From an uncultured Methanobrevibacter sp. (GTDB lineage Archaea; Methanobacteriota; Methanobacteria; Methanobacteriales; Methanobacteriaceae): 24,031 bases of DNA. The translations under genes and the position numbers were made by a program. Location: assembly GCA_902782595.1 (NCBI GenBank), contig CACZNW010000077.1, forward strand, positions 1-24,031, written 5' to 3'. The notes under the pieces were generated by a model. That model was not told where the DNA came from. It did not search any database and saw nothing but the letters and a program-made list of their open reading frames with translations. Shown piece after piece: positions 1-6,921 of the stretch; position 1 is the first letter of the stretch; every line of letters starts with the position of its first letter.

Positions 1-142
1 CTTGAAGTTTTAAAACACTCCTAGCATATTGTTCAGCAGTAGTTGTTTTACCACACCATTTGGGACCAACAATAAGTACTGCACCAACAACATTCATCCA
101 TTGTTCTAATTCCTCATCCAGATATCTATCCATATATTCCAT
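1..142 (-). CDS. AAA family ATPase, N-terminal 47 residues only (runs off window)
   Basis: Read by hand from the minus strand: an ATG at 142 opens a frame that stays open to the window edge. It begins MEYMDRYLDEELEQW and reaches a Walker A motif GPKWCGKTT at residues 26-34. A strong Shine-Dalgarno AGGAGGT lies 5 nt before the ATG. A short N-terminal helix followed at once by a P-loop of the form V-G-P-[KR]-x-x-G-K-T is typical of the archaeal and bacterial AAA_14/DUF4143 ATPases of unknown cellular role, and that is my best guess. The domains that would settle it (Walker B, DUF4143, PD-(D/E)XK) lie outside the window. A second in-frame ATG sits at residue 4, but the first has the better ribosome-binding spacing. 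Confidence 0.7.
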   Translation of the reverse strand, partial: MEYMDRYLDEELEQWMNVVGAVLIVGPKWCGKTTTAEQYARSVLKLQ

Positions 143-170
143 AAAATACCTCCTTTAACTATTTTTTTAT

Positions 171-180
171 AATATATTTA
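171..180 (-). promoter_or_regulatory. TATA box for the AAA ATPase gene
   Basis: On the minus strand TAAATATATT lies about 30 nt before the ATG at 142, inside a very AT-rich stretch. This would place transcription start only a few bases before the AGGAGGT ribosome site. It is a weak call because the surroundings are almost all A and T. Confidence 0.3.
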
Positions 181-380
181 ACTATTTTTAGAAAAAATAT
201 GGCCTTCAATTAAAAGTATTATTAACAGTAAATATATCAAAAGAGATTTATCAAAGCTTTTAAATTTCCCATTTTATTATAAACAAATCATGCCATCAAG
301 ATTATTTTATATACCAATACCATTGCAATTTTTATCACCAACAAAACTTAAAAACCATTTCATAATCATATACACAACAA

Positions 381-388
381 TATATAAA
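381..388 (+). promoter_or_regulatory. TATA box for the SNF-family transporter gene
   Basis: TATATAAA lies about 44 nt before the ATG at 432. With the usual archaeal spacing of about 25 nt, transcription would start near 410, giving a 20-nt leader that includes the GTGAT ribosome site. The rest of the gap from 143 to 431 is AT-rich and I see no other structure in it. Confidence 0.5.
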
Positions 389-431
389 CTTCAAACATCC
401 AATATAATATTATTCAAATTAAAGTGATAAA

Positions 432-1916
432 ATGACGGAACCAAATAAATCAGAATGGAATAGTAATATCGCGTTTGTTATGGCAATGATTGGTTCCGCT
501 GTTGGACTTGGAAACATCTGGCGTTTTCCGAATGTTTTGTACTCCAACGGTGGAGGGTCATTTATGATTCCTTATATCGTGTCATTATTCCTTTTAGGGA
601 TTTCATTTGTCCTTGTAGAATATGCAGTAGGATTCAAATTCAAAAAATCATTGGCACAGATATTATATTTCATTAAAGAAAAATTAGAACCCGTAGCATG
701 GTTTGTTTTGTTGATTGTATTTTTAATAACAACTTACTATGTCTGTGTAGTTGGATGGGATTTTATTTATATTATTTTAAGTTTTACCAAGGCATGGGGC
801 GCAAACCCCGACTTATACTTCGCCAATACTGTTTTACATTCAACAGATTCAATGACCGGAATATTCACAATAGTCCCTAATGTTTTAGTCTCAATTGCAG
901 TAATATGGTTTGTATTATGGTTTATTCTTAAAAGAGAACTGAATGAAGGTATAGGATTTGTAAGCAAACTGCTGCTTCCTATTCTTGCTGCAATTGTAGT
1001 CATTATCGTTGCATTTTCCTTGACATTGCCCGGCGCCTCAATCGGTTACAGCCAAATTTTCACACCGGACTGGTCTGCGCTGACTAATCCGAATGTGTGG
1101 CTTGCGGCATTCGGACAGATTGTATTTTCACTGAGTTTGGGTATGGCAATTGCCCTGACATATGCAAGTTACCTTCCAAAAGGTTCAAAACTGGTGGACA
1201 ATGCCATTGTAGTTGCGTTTTCAAATTCAGGATTTGAAGTGTTTAATTCAATAGGAATCTTTTCAATTCTTGGTTTTATGGCACTGACATCCGGAATTCC
1301 ATTCAATGAACTTGTAACTGAAGGAACCGGACTTGCATTTGTAGTTTTCCCACAGGTATTCAATGTTATGGGGCCGTGGTCATCAGTTATTGCACCGCTG
1401 TTCTTTTTATGCATTCTATTTGCAGGAATCACCTCCGCAATGGCGCTTCTTGAAGGAGTGTGCTATTCAATTTCAGAAAAATTCCTTATTGATCGAAAAA
1501 AGACCGCAACTGCCGTTTGTATTGTCGGATTTTTAATTTCAACCATTTTCGCAACCGGCGTCGGAAGTACAATTTTAGGAGTATTTGACACATATCTAAA
1601 TAACTTCGCATTGCTGTTTGCGGTACTTCTTGAATGCATAATCTTCGGATGGATTTATAAATTTGATGATTTGATTGCCACATTAAATGAGAATTCACGT
1701 ATCAAAGTGGGTAAAACCTGGAAAACAGTTATTAAATATATTTTACCTGTTTGTATTTTTGGTCTTTGGGCTCAGGGAGTTTATTCAACACTTACCACAG
1801 CCGACAGCACCAGTATTACAATAATGATAATACTGACAGTCGTTTTAATTGCCGTTCCCATTATCTTTGCAAAATTACCTGCCCGAAACAAAAATTTCTT
1901 CAACATAGAAAATTGA
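432..1916 (+). CDS. Sodium-dependent transporter, SNF/NSS (SLC6) family
   Basis: A 494-residue polytopic membrane protein in the usual size range for prokaryotic neurotransmitter:sodium symporters such as LeuT and MhsT. The family signature GSAVGLGNIWRFP (residues 21-33) marks the unwound TM1 that binds Na+ and substrate, and is followed by the NGGGSFMIPY loop into TM2. The rest is a series of about 11-12 hydrophobic segments. The known family role is Na+-driven uptake of amino acids or related small molecules across the cytoplasmic membrane; the substrate cannot be read from the sequence. The ATG follows GTGAT at 3 nt spacing. The gene is a single unit, with its own TATA box at 381 and a strong terminator just after the stop. 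Confidence 0.93.
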   Translation: MTEPNKSEWNSNIAFVMAMIGSAVGLGNIWRFPNVLYSNGGGSFMIPYIVSLFLLGISFVLVEYAVGFKFKKSLAQILYFIKEKLEPVAWFVLLIVFLITTYYVCVVGWDFIYIILSFTKAWGANPDLYFANTVLHSTDSMTGIFTIVPNVLVSIAVIWFVLWFILKRELNEGIGFVSKLLLPILAAIVVIIVAFSLTLPGASIGYSQIFTPDWSALTNPNVWLAAFGQIVFSLSLGMAIALTYASYLPKGSKLVDNAIVVAFSNSGFEVFNSIGIFSILGFMALTSGIPFNELVTEGTGLAFVVFPQVFNVMGPWSSVIAPLFFLCILFAGITSAMALLEGVCYSISEKFLIDRKKTATAVCIVGFLISTIFATGVGSTILGVFDTYLNNFALLFAVLLECIIFGWIYKFDDLIATLNENSRIKVGKTWKTVIKYILPVCIFGLWAQGVYSTLTTADSTSITIMIILTVVLIAVPIIFAKLPARNKNFFNIEN

Positions 1917-1920
1917 TTTA

Positions 1921-1953
1921 AAATAGCTAAATTGTTAGCTATTTACTTTTTTT
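1921..1953 (+). terminator. Hairpin plus T-run after the SNF transporter gene
   Basis: A perfect 10-bp stem, AAATAGCTAA (1921-1930) with TTAGCTATTT (1935-1944), closes a 4-nt loop. Seven T residues follow at 1947-1953. It starts 4 nt after the TGA stop, so it should end the transporter transcript and insulate the next gene. Confidence 0.75.
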
Positions 1954-2046
1954 ATTTTGTTTTAATAAATTGTAGACATTTATAACTTCTTATTTTAAAT
2001 ATTATTAGGTTTAAAGTAATATTACAAACATTAAAGAGGTTATTAA

Positions 2047-2844
2047 ATGATAAAAGTTTCTTCTATAAAACAGCACATGTACTGTCCGATGAAATTATAC
2101 CACAATATACACATGGACACAAGTCAAAACAAAGACTACCAACTTGCAGTAGAACTTAAAAAGCTTAAAATCGACATTCAGGATCTAATTCAAAAGAATA
2201 TGCGAAAAATCAAAAAGGACATGGCACTGACCGAAATCGAATCACAACTGTCCCAGAACATTGACCCATATATCAAAAGCACGGCAGAATCCATCAAATC
2301 AATGGATTTGAATCTTGAACCGTCACAGATTAACGATATTATTGACAACACATATTTCAACATCAAGATAACAGCACTAAAAACAAAACAGACGATGACC
2401 ATTCTTGACAAACATGCATTTGAAATAACCGACATGTTTTTCCCGAACTGCATGTACTCATACCTGATTAAAGACAAAACCCTTGAAGTGATTGGAATCT
2501 GTGATAAAATCGAAATCGTTGACGGGAAATATTATCCTGTTCTTTTAAAAAGCAGTAAACCTCCGCTTAAGGGAGTCTGGAATCAGGATGCAATTGAACT
2601 CGTTGCAAATGCAATACTAATCGAGGAAGAGTTCAAAACAGATGTGTATGTCGGTTTTGTCGACTATGAAAAGATAAATGACAGGCGTCCCGTCATAATG
2701 GATGTTGATTTAAGAAAAGCTTATTTTGACATTCTTCGCGAAGTTAAAGAAATCATTGACAACAAAAAAATGCCAAATGTCAAAAAAAGTGATAAAAAAT
2801 GTGAAAAATGCGAATACAGTGATATTTGCATTAATGATTATTGA
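2047..2844 (+). CDS. Orphan Cas4-like (Dna2/Cas4, PD-(D/E)XK family) protein, probably nuclease-inactive
   Basis: A 265-residue protein with the Cas4 layout. One N-terminal cysteine sits in YCPMKLYH (C13), and three sit near the C-terminus in KCEKCEYSDIC (C252, C255, C261); this is the four-Cys [4Fe-4S] pattern of Cas4 and AddB. The nuclease core is recognisable: GICDKIEI supplies the motif II Asp (D153), and PVLLKSSKPP (164-173) occupies the ExK position. There the glutamate is replaced by Leu166, while Lys168 remains. NQDAIELVANA (179-189) matches the helix that carries the QxxxY motif. Residues 25-110 form a charged helical insert unlike typical Cas4. The ribosome site is GAGGT, 6 nt before the ATG. 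No cas1, cas2 or CRISPR repeats are present, so a role in adaptation is not supported. The family call is fairly sure; the function is unknown. Confidence 0.72.
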   Translation: MIKVSSIKQHMYCPMKLYHNIHMDTSQNKDYQLAVELKKLKIDIQDLIQKNMRKIKKDMALTEIESQLSQNIDPYIKSTAESIKSMDLNLEPSQINDIIDNTYFNIKITALKTKQTMTILDKHAFEITDMFFPNCMYSYLIKDKTLEVIGICDKIEIVDGKYYPVLLKSSKPPLKGVWNQDAIELVANAILIEEEFKTDVYVGFVDYEKINDRRPVIMDVDLRKAYFDILREVKEIIDNKKMPNVKKSDKKCEKCEYSDICINDY

Positions 2845-2856
2845 TAAGGAAAAAAC

Positions 2857-2889
2857 GGGAGTTGAATTAAATAACTCCCTCCATTTTCC
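2857..2889. terminator. Bidirectional terminator between the Cas4-like gene and ehbQ
   Basis: GGGAGTT (2857-2863) pairs with AACTCCC (2873-2879) around a 9-nt loop, and flanking A and T runs extend the symmetry. Read on the minus strand the hairpin is followed by GTTTTTT, which suits termination of the long ehb transcript. Read on the plus strand it is followed by TCCATTTTCC, a weaker T-run, after the Cas4-like gene. Confidence 0.6.
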
Positions 2890-2908
2890 TATACGTCCAT
2901 AAATGTGA

Positions 2909-3568
2909 TTAAAAGCGAATATTGTCTCCCAAACGATTTATATCAAAAACTGCAGTGTCGGCAATTGACATTACCGCCAGTACACCTGCCTGGATAGGGT
3001 CAGTGATAATCAAATCAGCATACTCGGTTACGCTTCCAGGCATGTTAAGACAAATCACAATCAAATTACTTTCTTCCTTTACTTTTTTGACTGCATTTGT
3101 GATTTCTCCGCCCATCAGCGAACCTGCAAGAACCAGTGCGCTTACACGTGGAAGTCTTGATATTGCTTCAATAGCTTCAGCCAGGTCATGTTCCCCAACC
3201 AGAGGAATAGTATCAATACTTATGCGTTCCCCACGTATATTATGTCTGTCGGCTTCTGTGATTGCTCCCATAGCTACCTGAGATACCTGAGCACCGCCAC
3301 CGACGATAATGATACGTTTTCCGTAAATGTCCAGTTGAGAGCCATGGAGTTCGATTGATTTTACTTCATTAATCTTATTCAAGTCTTCAATTAAATCATC
3401 AATATCTCCAACATGCTCCAACTCCAAATTGATGGACCCCATGTTGTTTTTTTCAACAAAAAGGTGAACATAACTAATATTGGCACCGTGAGATGTAATA
3501 ACATCAGTAATGTCGTCTAAAACACCTTTTTCTTCATAGGATTTGATTGTTAAAGTATAATCGCTCAT
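2909..3568 (-). CDS. ehbQ: Energy-converting hydrogenase B subunit Q (ACT domain + DUF5612)
   Basis: A 219-residue soluble protein, the last gene of the operon. Residues 1-75 form an ACT-type ligand-binding domain (start MSDYTLTIKSYEEKGVLDDI; beta-alpha-beta pattern with GANISYVHLF). The rest, from GKRIIIVGGGAQVSQVAMG, looks like a Rossmann-type domain (DUF5612) ending in LADTAVF-like strands. It has no membrane segment and no Fe-S motif, so it is not an obvious electron-transfer subunit; a sensing or regulatory role is an inference from the ACT domain. It overlaps ehbP by ATGA at 3565-3568, so it is translated with the hydrogenase. It is followed by the terminator at 2857-2889. Confidence 0.85.
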   Translation of the reverse strand: MSDYTLTIKSYEEKGVLDDITDVITSHGANISYVHLFVEKNNMGSINLELEHVGDIDDLIEDLNKINEVKSIELHGSQLDIYGKRIIIVGGGAQVSQVAMGAITEADRHNIRGERISIDTIPLVGEHDLAEAIEAISRLPRVSALVLAGSLMGGEITNAVKKVKEESNLIVICLNMPGSVTEYADLIITDPIQAGVLAVMSIADTAVFDINRLGDNIRF

Positions 3569-3825
3569 TTTTCGGCCTTTATTTTATCAAGTTCGGCATG
3601 GGCTCTTTTCCACATGCTTAAGAAATTGTCGTTTTTATCGACCGGAATCACTTCAAGACCCAGGTCCTTATGTTCCGGTATCCATTCCTTATGAAATACA
3701 GGTATTTCTATTTTAATCGGTTCAGAGGTTTTATTTACAACAATGATATTTCGATAGGGAAAATCCCATTCAACAATATATCCTCCAAGACTTACCATAT
3801 GATACGGTCGCATAACAAACTTCAT
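3565..3825 (-). CDS. ehbP: Energy-converting hydrogenase B subunit P
   Basis: A small soluble protein of 86 residues with no recognised domain. It is mostly beta-strand-like (GGYIVEWDFPYRNIIVVN) with a charged C-terminal helix. The start is set at the ATG at 3825, because AGGAGGGA lies 7 nt upstream; the longer frame to 3876 would run 35 bases into ehbO and has no such site. Its identity rests on position between ehbO and ehbQ and on length, as expected for the 17-gene Ehb operon. Its biochemical role is not known to me. Confidence 0.8.
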   Translation of the reverse strand: MKFVMRPYHMVSLGGYIVEWDFPYRNIIVVNKTSEPIKIEIPVFHKEWIPEHKDLGLEVIPVDKNDNFLSMWKRAHAELDKIKAEK

Positions 3826-3841
3826 AAATAATTCCCTCCTT

Positions 3842-4840
3842 TTATAATAATCCAATAACAATGGCCAATATTCCAAGCAGTGTAGTTCCCAAAATTGTCG
3901 GCAACAATTGCCTGTTTGTAAATACGGGGACGAATGCTGAAAATATTCCCATCATAACTACAAATATCAGCGCCACTGCAATATTCACCAGAATTCCCCA
4001 TGAAAATATTGTCGGAGGCACTCCGATAAAGAGCACTGAAAAAACTGCTCCAAGTACAAACATGAAAAATCCTCTGGTTATCACGACGACAGCCCTGTAT
4101 TTGGCTGCATATTCCATATAAGGTCCTTCAATTACATCTGATTTTGCTTTAATAATTGAAAACGGATATTCGTTTAATATAATCATGTAACCTATGAAAA
4201 ATACGACAGCTGCGATTCCTCCGGCTACGGTAAACAGAAACGGTCCGTGAATCTGCTGGTAAGCTACAATATCTCCAAGAAATATGCTTCGTGCAGCAGT
4301 AACCGGTGCAAACAAAGCAAGGTACAATGGAAATGAACCGTAGGTAATCATTCTAAGTGATCTTCTTGCACTTATATCTTCAATGAATGAAAGATTGGAA
4401 TTGTTGTGAACTGCACCTTTGATTTTATCCGGGAAAGGCATTCTGACAGACATTATTGATTTGGACAGCGCTCCCATCAGCACATAACAGATTTCCTCAA
4501 CCTTTAAAAATCCGACGATTGACACCAGGCTTGCAAGGGCAGGGATTTTATAAGCTTCAGGAGTCAGTGCGATTAAAACGCAAAGAACAACAATAAAGCA
4601 TACTATCGGCAGCGCCTTATATAATCCCGGAACAGGAGATGACACTTCAACATTTTCCTTGAACATGAACTTGAGCGGCGCCATGATTCCAGGAGCAATT
4701 ACAATCGGCCCGATTCTTTGCTGTATCCTTGCATGCACATATTTTCTCTCAATTCCCGGAAGGAACATTGATATTATAAAGCATACCAGTACTGTAAGTA
4801 TTACAGCAACGATTGGATTGGTAAGTATATTTTCAAACAT
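3842..4840 (-). CDS. ehbO: Energy-converting hydrogenase B subunit O (NuoH/HycD-like membrane anchor)
   Basis: A 332-residue membrane protein with about eight hydrophobic segments. It carries the NuoH-type cytoplasmic loop ARIQQRIGPIVIAPG (residues 38-52), followed by a second conserved acidic loop near FMFKENVEV. In group 4 [NiFe]-hydrogenases and complex I this subunit docks the hydrogenase module to the membrane and helps couple electron transfer to ion movement. The start ATG at 4840 has AGGAG 8 nt upstream and lies 4 nt after the ehbN stop. The order ehbM-N-O, small subunit, large subunit, anchor, is as expected. Confidence 0.95.
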   Translation of the reverse strand: MFENILTNPIVAVILTVLVCFIISMFLPGIERKYVHARIQQRIGPIVIAPGIMAPLKFMFKENVEVSSPVPGLYKALPIVCFIVVLCVLIALTPEAYKIPALASLVSIVGFLKVEEICYVLMGALSKSIMSVRMPFPDKIKGAVHNNSNLSFIEDISARRSLRMITYGSFPLYLALFAPVTAARSIFLGDIVAYQQIHGPFLFTVAGGIAAVVFFIGYMIILNEYPFSIIKAKSDVIEGPYMEYAAKYRAVVVITRGFFMFVLGAVFSVLFIGVPPTIFSWGILVNIAVALIFVVMMGIFSAFVPVFTNRQLLPTILGTTLLGILAIVIGLL

Positions 4841-4844
4841 GACT

Positions 4845-5972
4845 CTATCTCCTTATTATTTCAATTGCCCTGTCGGTACAGGTAAAACACGGGTCACACT
4901 GTACAATACATAACTGAGCATCCGTAATTTGATCTCCGATACACGCATATTGCATAGCACCGATATTTGCCATTGACGGAGTTCTGATAATACAGTGCCT
5001 TACTCTTCCGCTTTCCAATGCATATGAATGGTAAAGAGTTCCCCTTGGAACTTCAATATAACTTTCAATTATGTCTGTGTCAACCATTTCCCAGTCACGG
5101 TTGACGACTTTGCCTTCAGGGATGTTTGCAATTGCCTGTCTTATGATTTTGATTGATTCAAATGATTCCAATGCCCTCATAATCAGATTTGATTTGACGT
5201 CCCCGTCGTTTTGTGTGATAACATTAAAGTCAAATTCATCATATTCAAACATTGTTGTTCTCAAATCTCTTGCAACACCTGTTGCCCTGAGAGTAGGTCC
5301 TGTAACGGCAAGTTCTATTGCCTGCTTTTGAGGCAATACGCCTATTCCGGATATCCTTGACATTACGATTGAATCTGCTAAAAACCTTTCAACAAACCCA
5401 GTTAGTCCTTCTTCAACTGCATCCATGTCATTTTTAAGTCTTAACAGTTTGGATTCATCCAAATCACATCTTGGTCTTACTCCTCCAAGAACGGAGCATC
5501 CGTACTGTACACGGTTTCCTCCAATCATTGCAAGCAGTTCCATGACGATTTCCCTAAGGTAGAATACTCTCATTGAAAATGTTTCATGAGACAAGACTTC
5601 ACATCCGTGTGCAAGATACAGGAAATGTGAATGCAAACGTTCAAGTTCTCCCATTATTACACGAATATACATGGCTCTCGGAGTAATTTCAATACCTAAA
5701 CCCAACTCTGCAGTTCTGCATGAGTTCCATATATGTGAATTAGAACAGATTCCGCAGATTTTTTCTGTCAAGGCATTTGCCTTTTCAACCGGGAGTCCTT
5801 CCATAATTCTTTCAATACCCCTATGATTAACACCAATAGTTATTTCGGCTTCCTGAACGATTTCGTCTTCTACAAAAAACCTTACCCTATATGGCTCCAA
5901 TGCAGCAGGGTGAACTGTACCCATTGGAATTTCAGTTTCAATAATATTGCTTCTCGGTACTTTCTCATCCAT
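4845..5972 (-). CDS. ehbN: Energy-converting hydrogenase B large subunit ([NiFe] catalytic subunit)
   Basis: A 375-residue NuoD-like large subunit of a group 4 [NiFe]-hydrogenase. Both nickel-binding cysteine pairs are present: CGICSNSH at residues 73-80 and DPCFTC at 360-365. A true hydrogenase active site is therefore expected, unlike complex I NuoD. The protein ends only 10 residues after the last cysteine, so there is no long C-terminal extension of the kind cleaved during maturation in many other [NiFe]-hydrogenases. I chose the ATG at 5972: GAGGGG lies 5-6 nt before it and the protein then begins MDEKVPRSN, in keeping with the family. The longer frame to 6035 would overlap ehbM by 53 bases. 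The known role is oxidation of H2 to reduce ferredoxin, driven by the ion gradient. Confidence 0.95.
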   Translation of the reverse strand: MDEKVPRSNIIETEIPMGTVHPAALEPYRVRFFVEDEIVQEAEITIGVNHRGIERIMEGLPVEKANALTEKICGICSNSHIWNSCRTAELGLGIEITPRAMYIRVIMGELERLHSHFLYLAHGCEVLSHETFSMRVFYLREIVMELLAMIGGNRVQYGCSVLGGVRPRCDLDESKLLRLKNDMDAVEEGLTGFVERFLADSIVMSRISGIGVLPQKQAIELAVTGPTLRATGVARDLRTTMFEYDEFDFNVITQNDGDVKSNLIMRALESFESIKIIRQAIANIPEGKVVNRDWEMVDTDIIESYIEVPRGTLYHSYALESGRVRHCIIRTPSMANIGAMQYACIGDQITDAQLCIVQCDPCFTCTDRAIEIIRR

Positions 5973-5982
5973 CAAATCCCCT

Positions 5983-6429
5983 CTAATCCGCATCCAATAA
6001 TGTAGGTAAAAGTGATACAACACCTGCCAAAACATCCTGTGGCCTTACTGCACAGCCCGGAACTTTAGCATTAACCGGTATGATATTTTCAACCGGCCCC
6101 TCAATTTCTTCTGAAGGAATGTCCCCATAACAATTCTTATAAACACCACCCATAAGAGCACAACTTCCAGCAGCCACAACCAGTTTCGGATTGGGAATGG
6201 CTTCATAAATTGCCTCCAATGGTTTTCTATTCAAATGTGTAACAGGTCCTGTGACAACCAGAACATCGGCTTCACGAGGATTCCATGTTAAAAACACATT
6301 ATACTGTTCAGCATCAAATCTAGGTGATAAAATTGAATTTACAATTTCAATATCACAGCCGTTGCAACCTCCAGTGTAGACAAGCATGACATGTATTGCT
6401 CTTGCTCTTGAAAATGATTTAATTCCCAT
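5983..6429 (-). CDS. ehbM: Energy-converting hydrogenase B small subunit (NuoB-like, [4Fe-4S])
   Basis: A 148-residue NuoB-like subunit. The four cysteines that hold the proximal [4Fe-4S] cluster are visible: C22 and C25 in GGCNGCD, C90 in AAGSCALMGG, and C126 in VPGCAVRP. It carries electrons between the NiFe centre of EhbN and the ferredoxin subunits. The start ATG at 6429 directly follows the ehbL stop, and the GGTGAT ribosome site is formed by the last codons of ehbL. The ehbN start lies 10 nt after its stop. Confidence 0.95.
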   Translation of the reverse strand: MGIKSFSRARAIHVMLVYTGGCNGCDIEIVNSILSPRFDAEQYNVFLTWNPREADVLVVTGPVTHLNRKPLEAIYEAIPNPKLVVAAGSCALMGGVYKNCYGDIPSEEIEGPVENIIPVNAKVPGCAVRPQDVLAGVVSLLPTLLDAD

Positions 6430-6921
6430 CTAATCACCTTCCTCCCTATTTTTCAACACAGTATTGTCAGACAAGTATTGTGCAATGAATTTAAGCCTGT
6501 CGTCTGAAATTTTAAACGGCTGATTCATGGTTTCAGCAATGTTAACCTCCTGGTCTCCGACATTGCTTGGATGAATTGTTCCCTTCTCCCCATAAAGTGA
6601 ATAGACAGGACAGAAATCATGACAATAATAACAGACAACACATTTTTCAAGATTAATTTCAGGCACTTCCTTTTTAGTCCAGTCATCAGTTATCCTAACC
6701 GGATTTGTCAAACCTTTCATCTCAATTGCACCTGTCGGACAGACATTGGCACAGCCCGCACATCCTATACAGGATTTCTCATCAACTCTATCATCAACTT
6801 CCACCGAAAGAGTTGAAATCTGCTTTCTAAGTTCCATGTCGGTAACCCTGTCGGCTGCAAAAAAGATTCTTTTGAAGTTGGTAAAGGCTCCTTCCAAAGC
6901 TATTCTAAGTATACTGCTCAT
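6430..6921 (-). CDS. ehbL: Energy-converting hydrogenase B subunit L, 2x[4Fe-4S] ferredoxin (NuoI-like)
   Basis: A 163-residue protein with two 4Fe-4S motifs: CIGCAGCANVCP (C51, C54, C57, C61) and CVVCYYCHDFCP (C94, C97, C100, C104). An N-terminal helix of about 40 residues and a C-terminal tail after the second motif resemble NuoI/HycF-type subunits. It should form the electron wire between EhbM and the ferredoxin partners, possibly through polyferredoxin EhbK. The ATG directly follows the ehbK stop, with GGAGGG inside the end of ehbK as ribosome site. Confidence 0.93.
   Translation of the reverse strand: MSSILRIALEGAFTNFKRIFFAADRVTDMELRKQISTLSVEVDDRVDEKSCIGCAGCANVCPTGAIEMKGLTNPVRITDDWTKKEVPEINLEKCVVCYYCHDFCPVYSLYGEKGTIHPSNVGDQEVNIAETMNQPFKISDDRLKFIAQYLSDNTVLKNREEGD

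Noticed and set aside
143..431. AT-rich gap searched for RNA genes or a replication origin
   Set aside because: No tRNA-like fold, origin-like repeats or stable hairpins were seen; only two TATA-like elements.
2047..2844. A CRISPR-Cas adaptation locus around the Cas4-like gene
   Set aside because: No Cas1 or Cas2 frame and no regularly spaced repeats are found within the window on either side.
5973..6035. Longer N-terminus for the hydrogenase large subunit
   Set aside because: The extra 21 residues would overlap ehbM by 53 bases and lack a ribosome site, while GAGGGG precedes the ATG at 5972 and the protein then aligns in length with the family.
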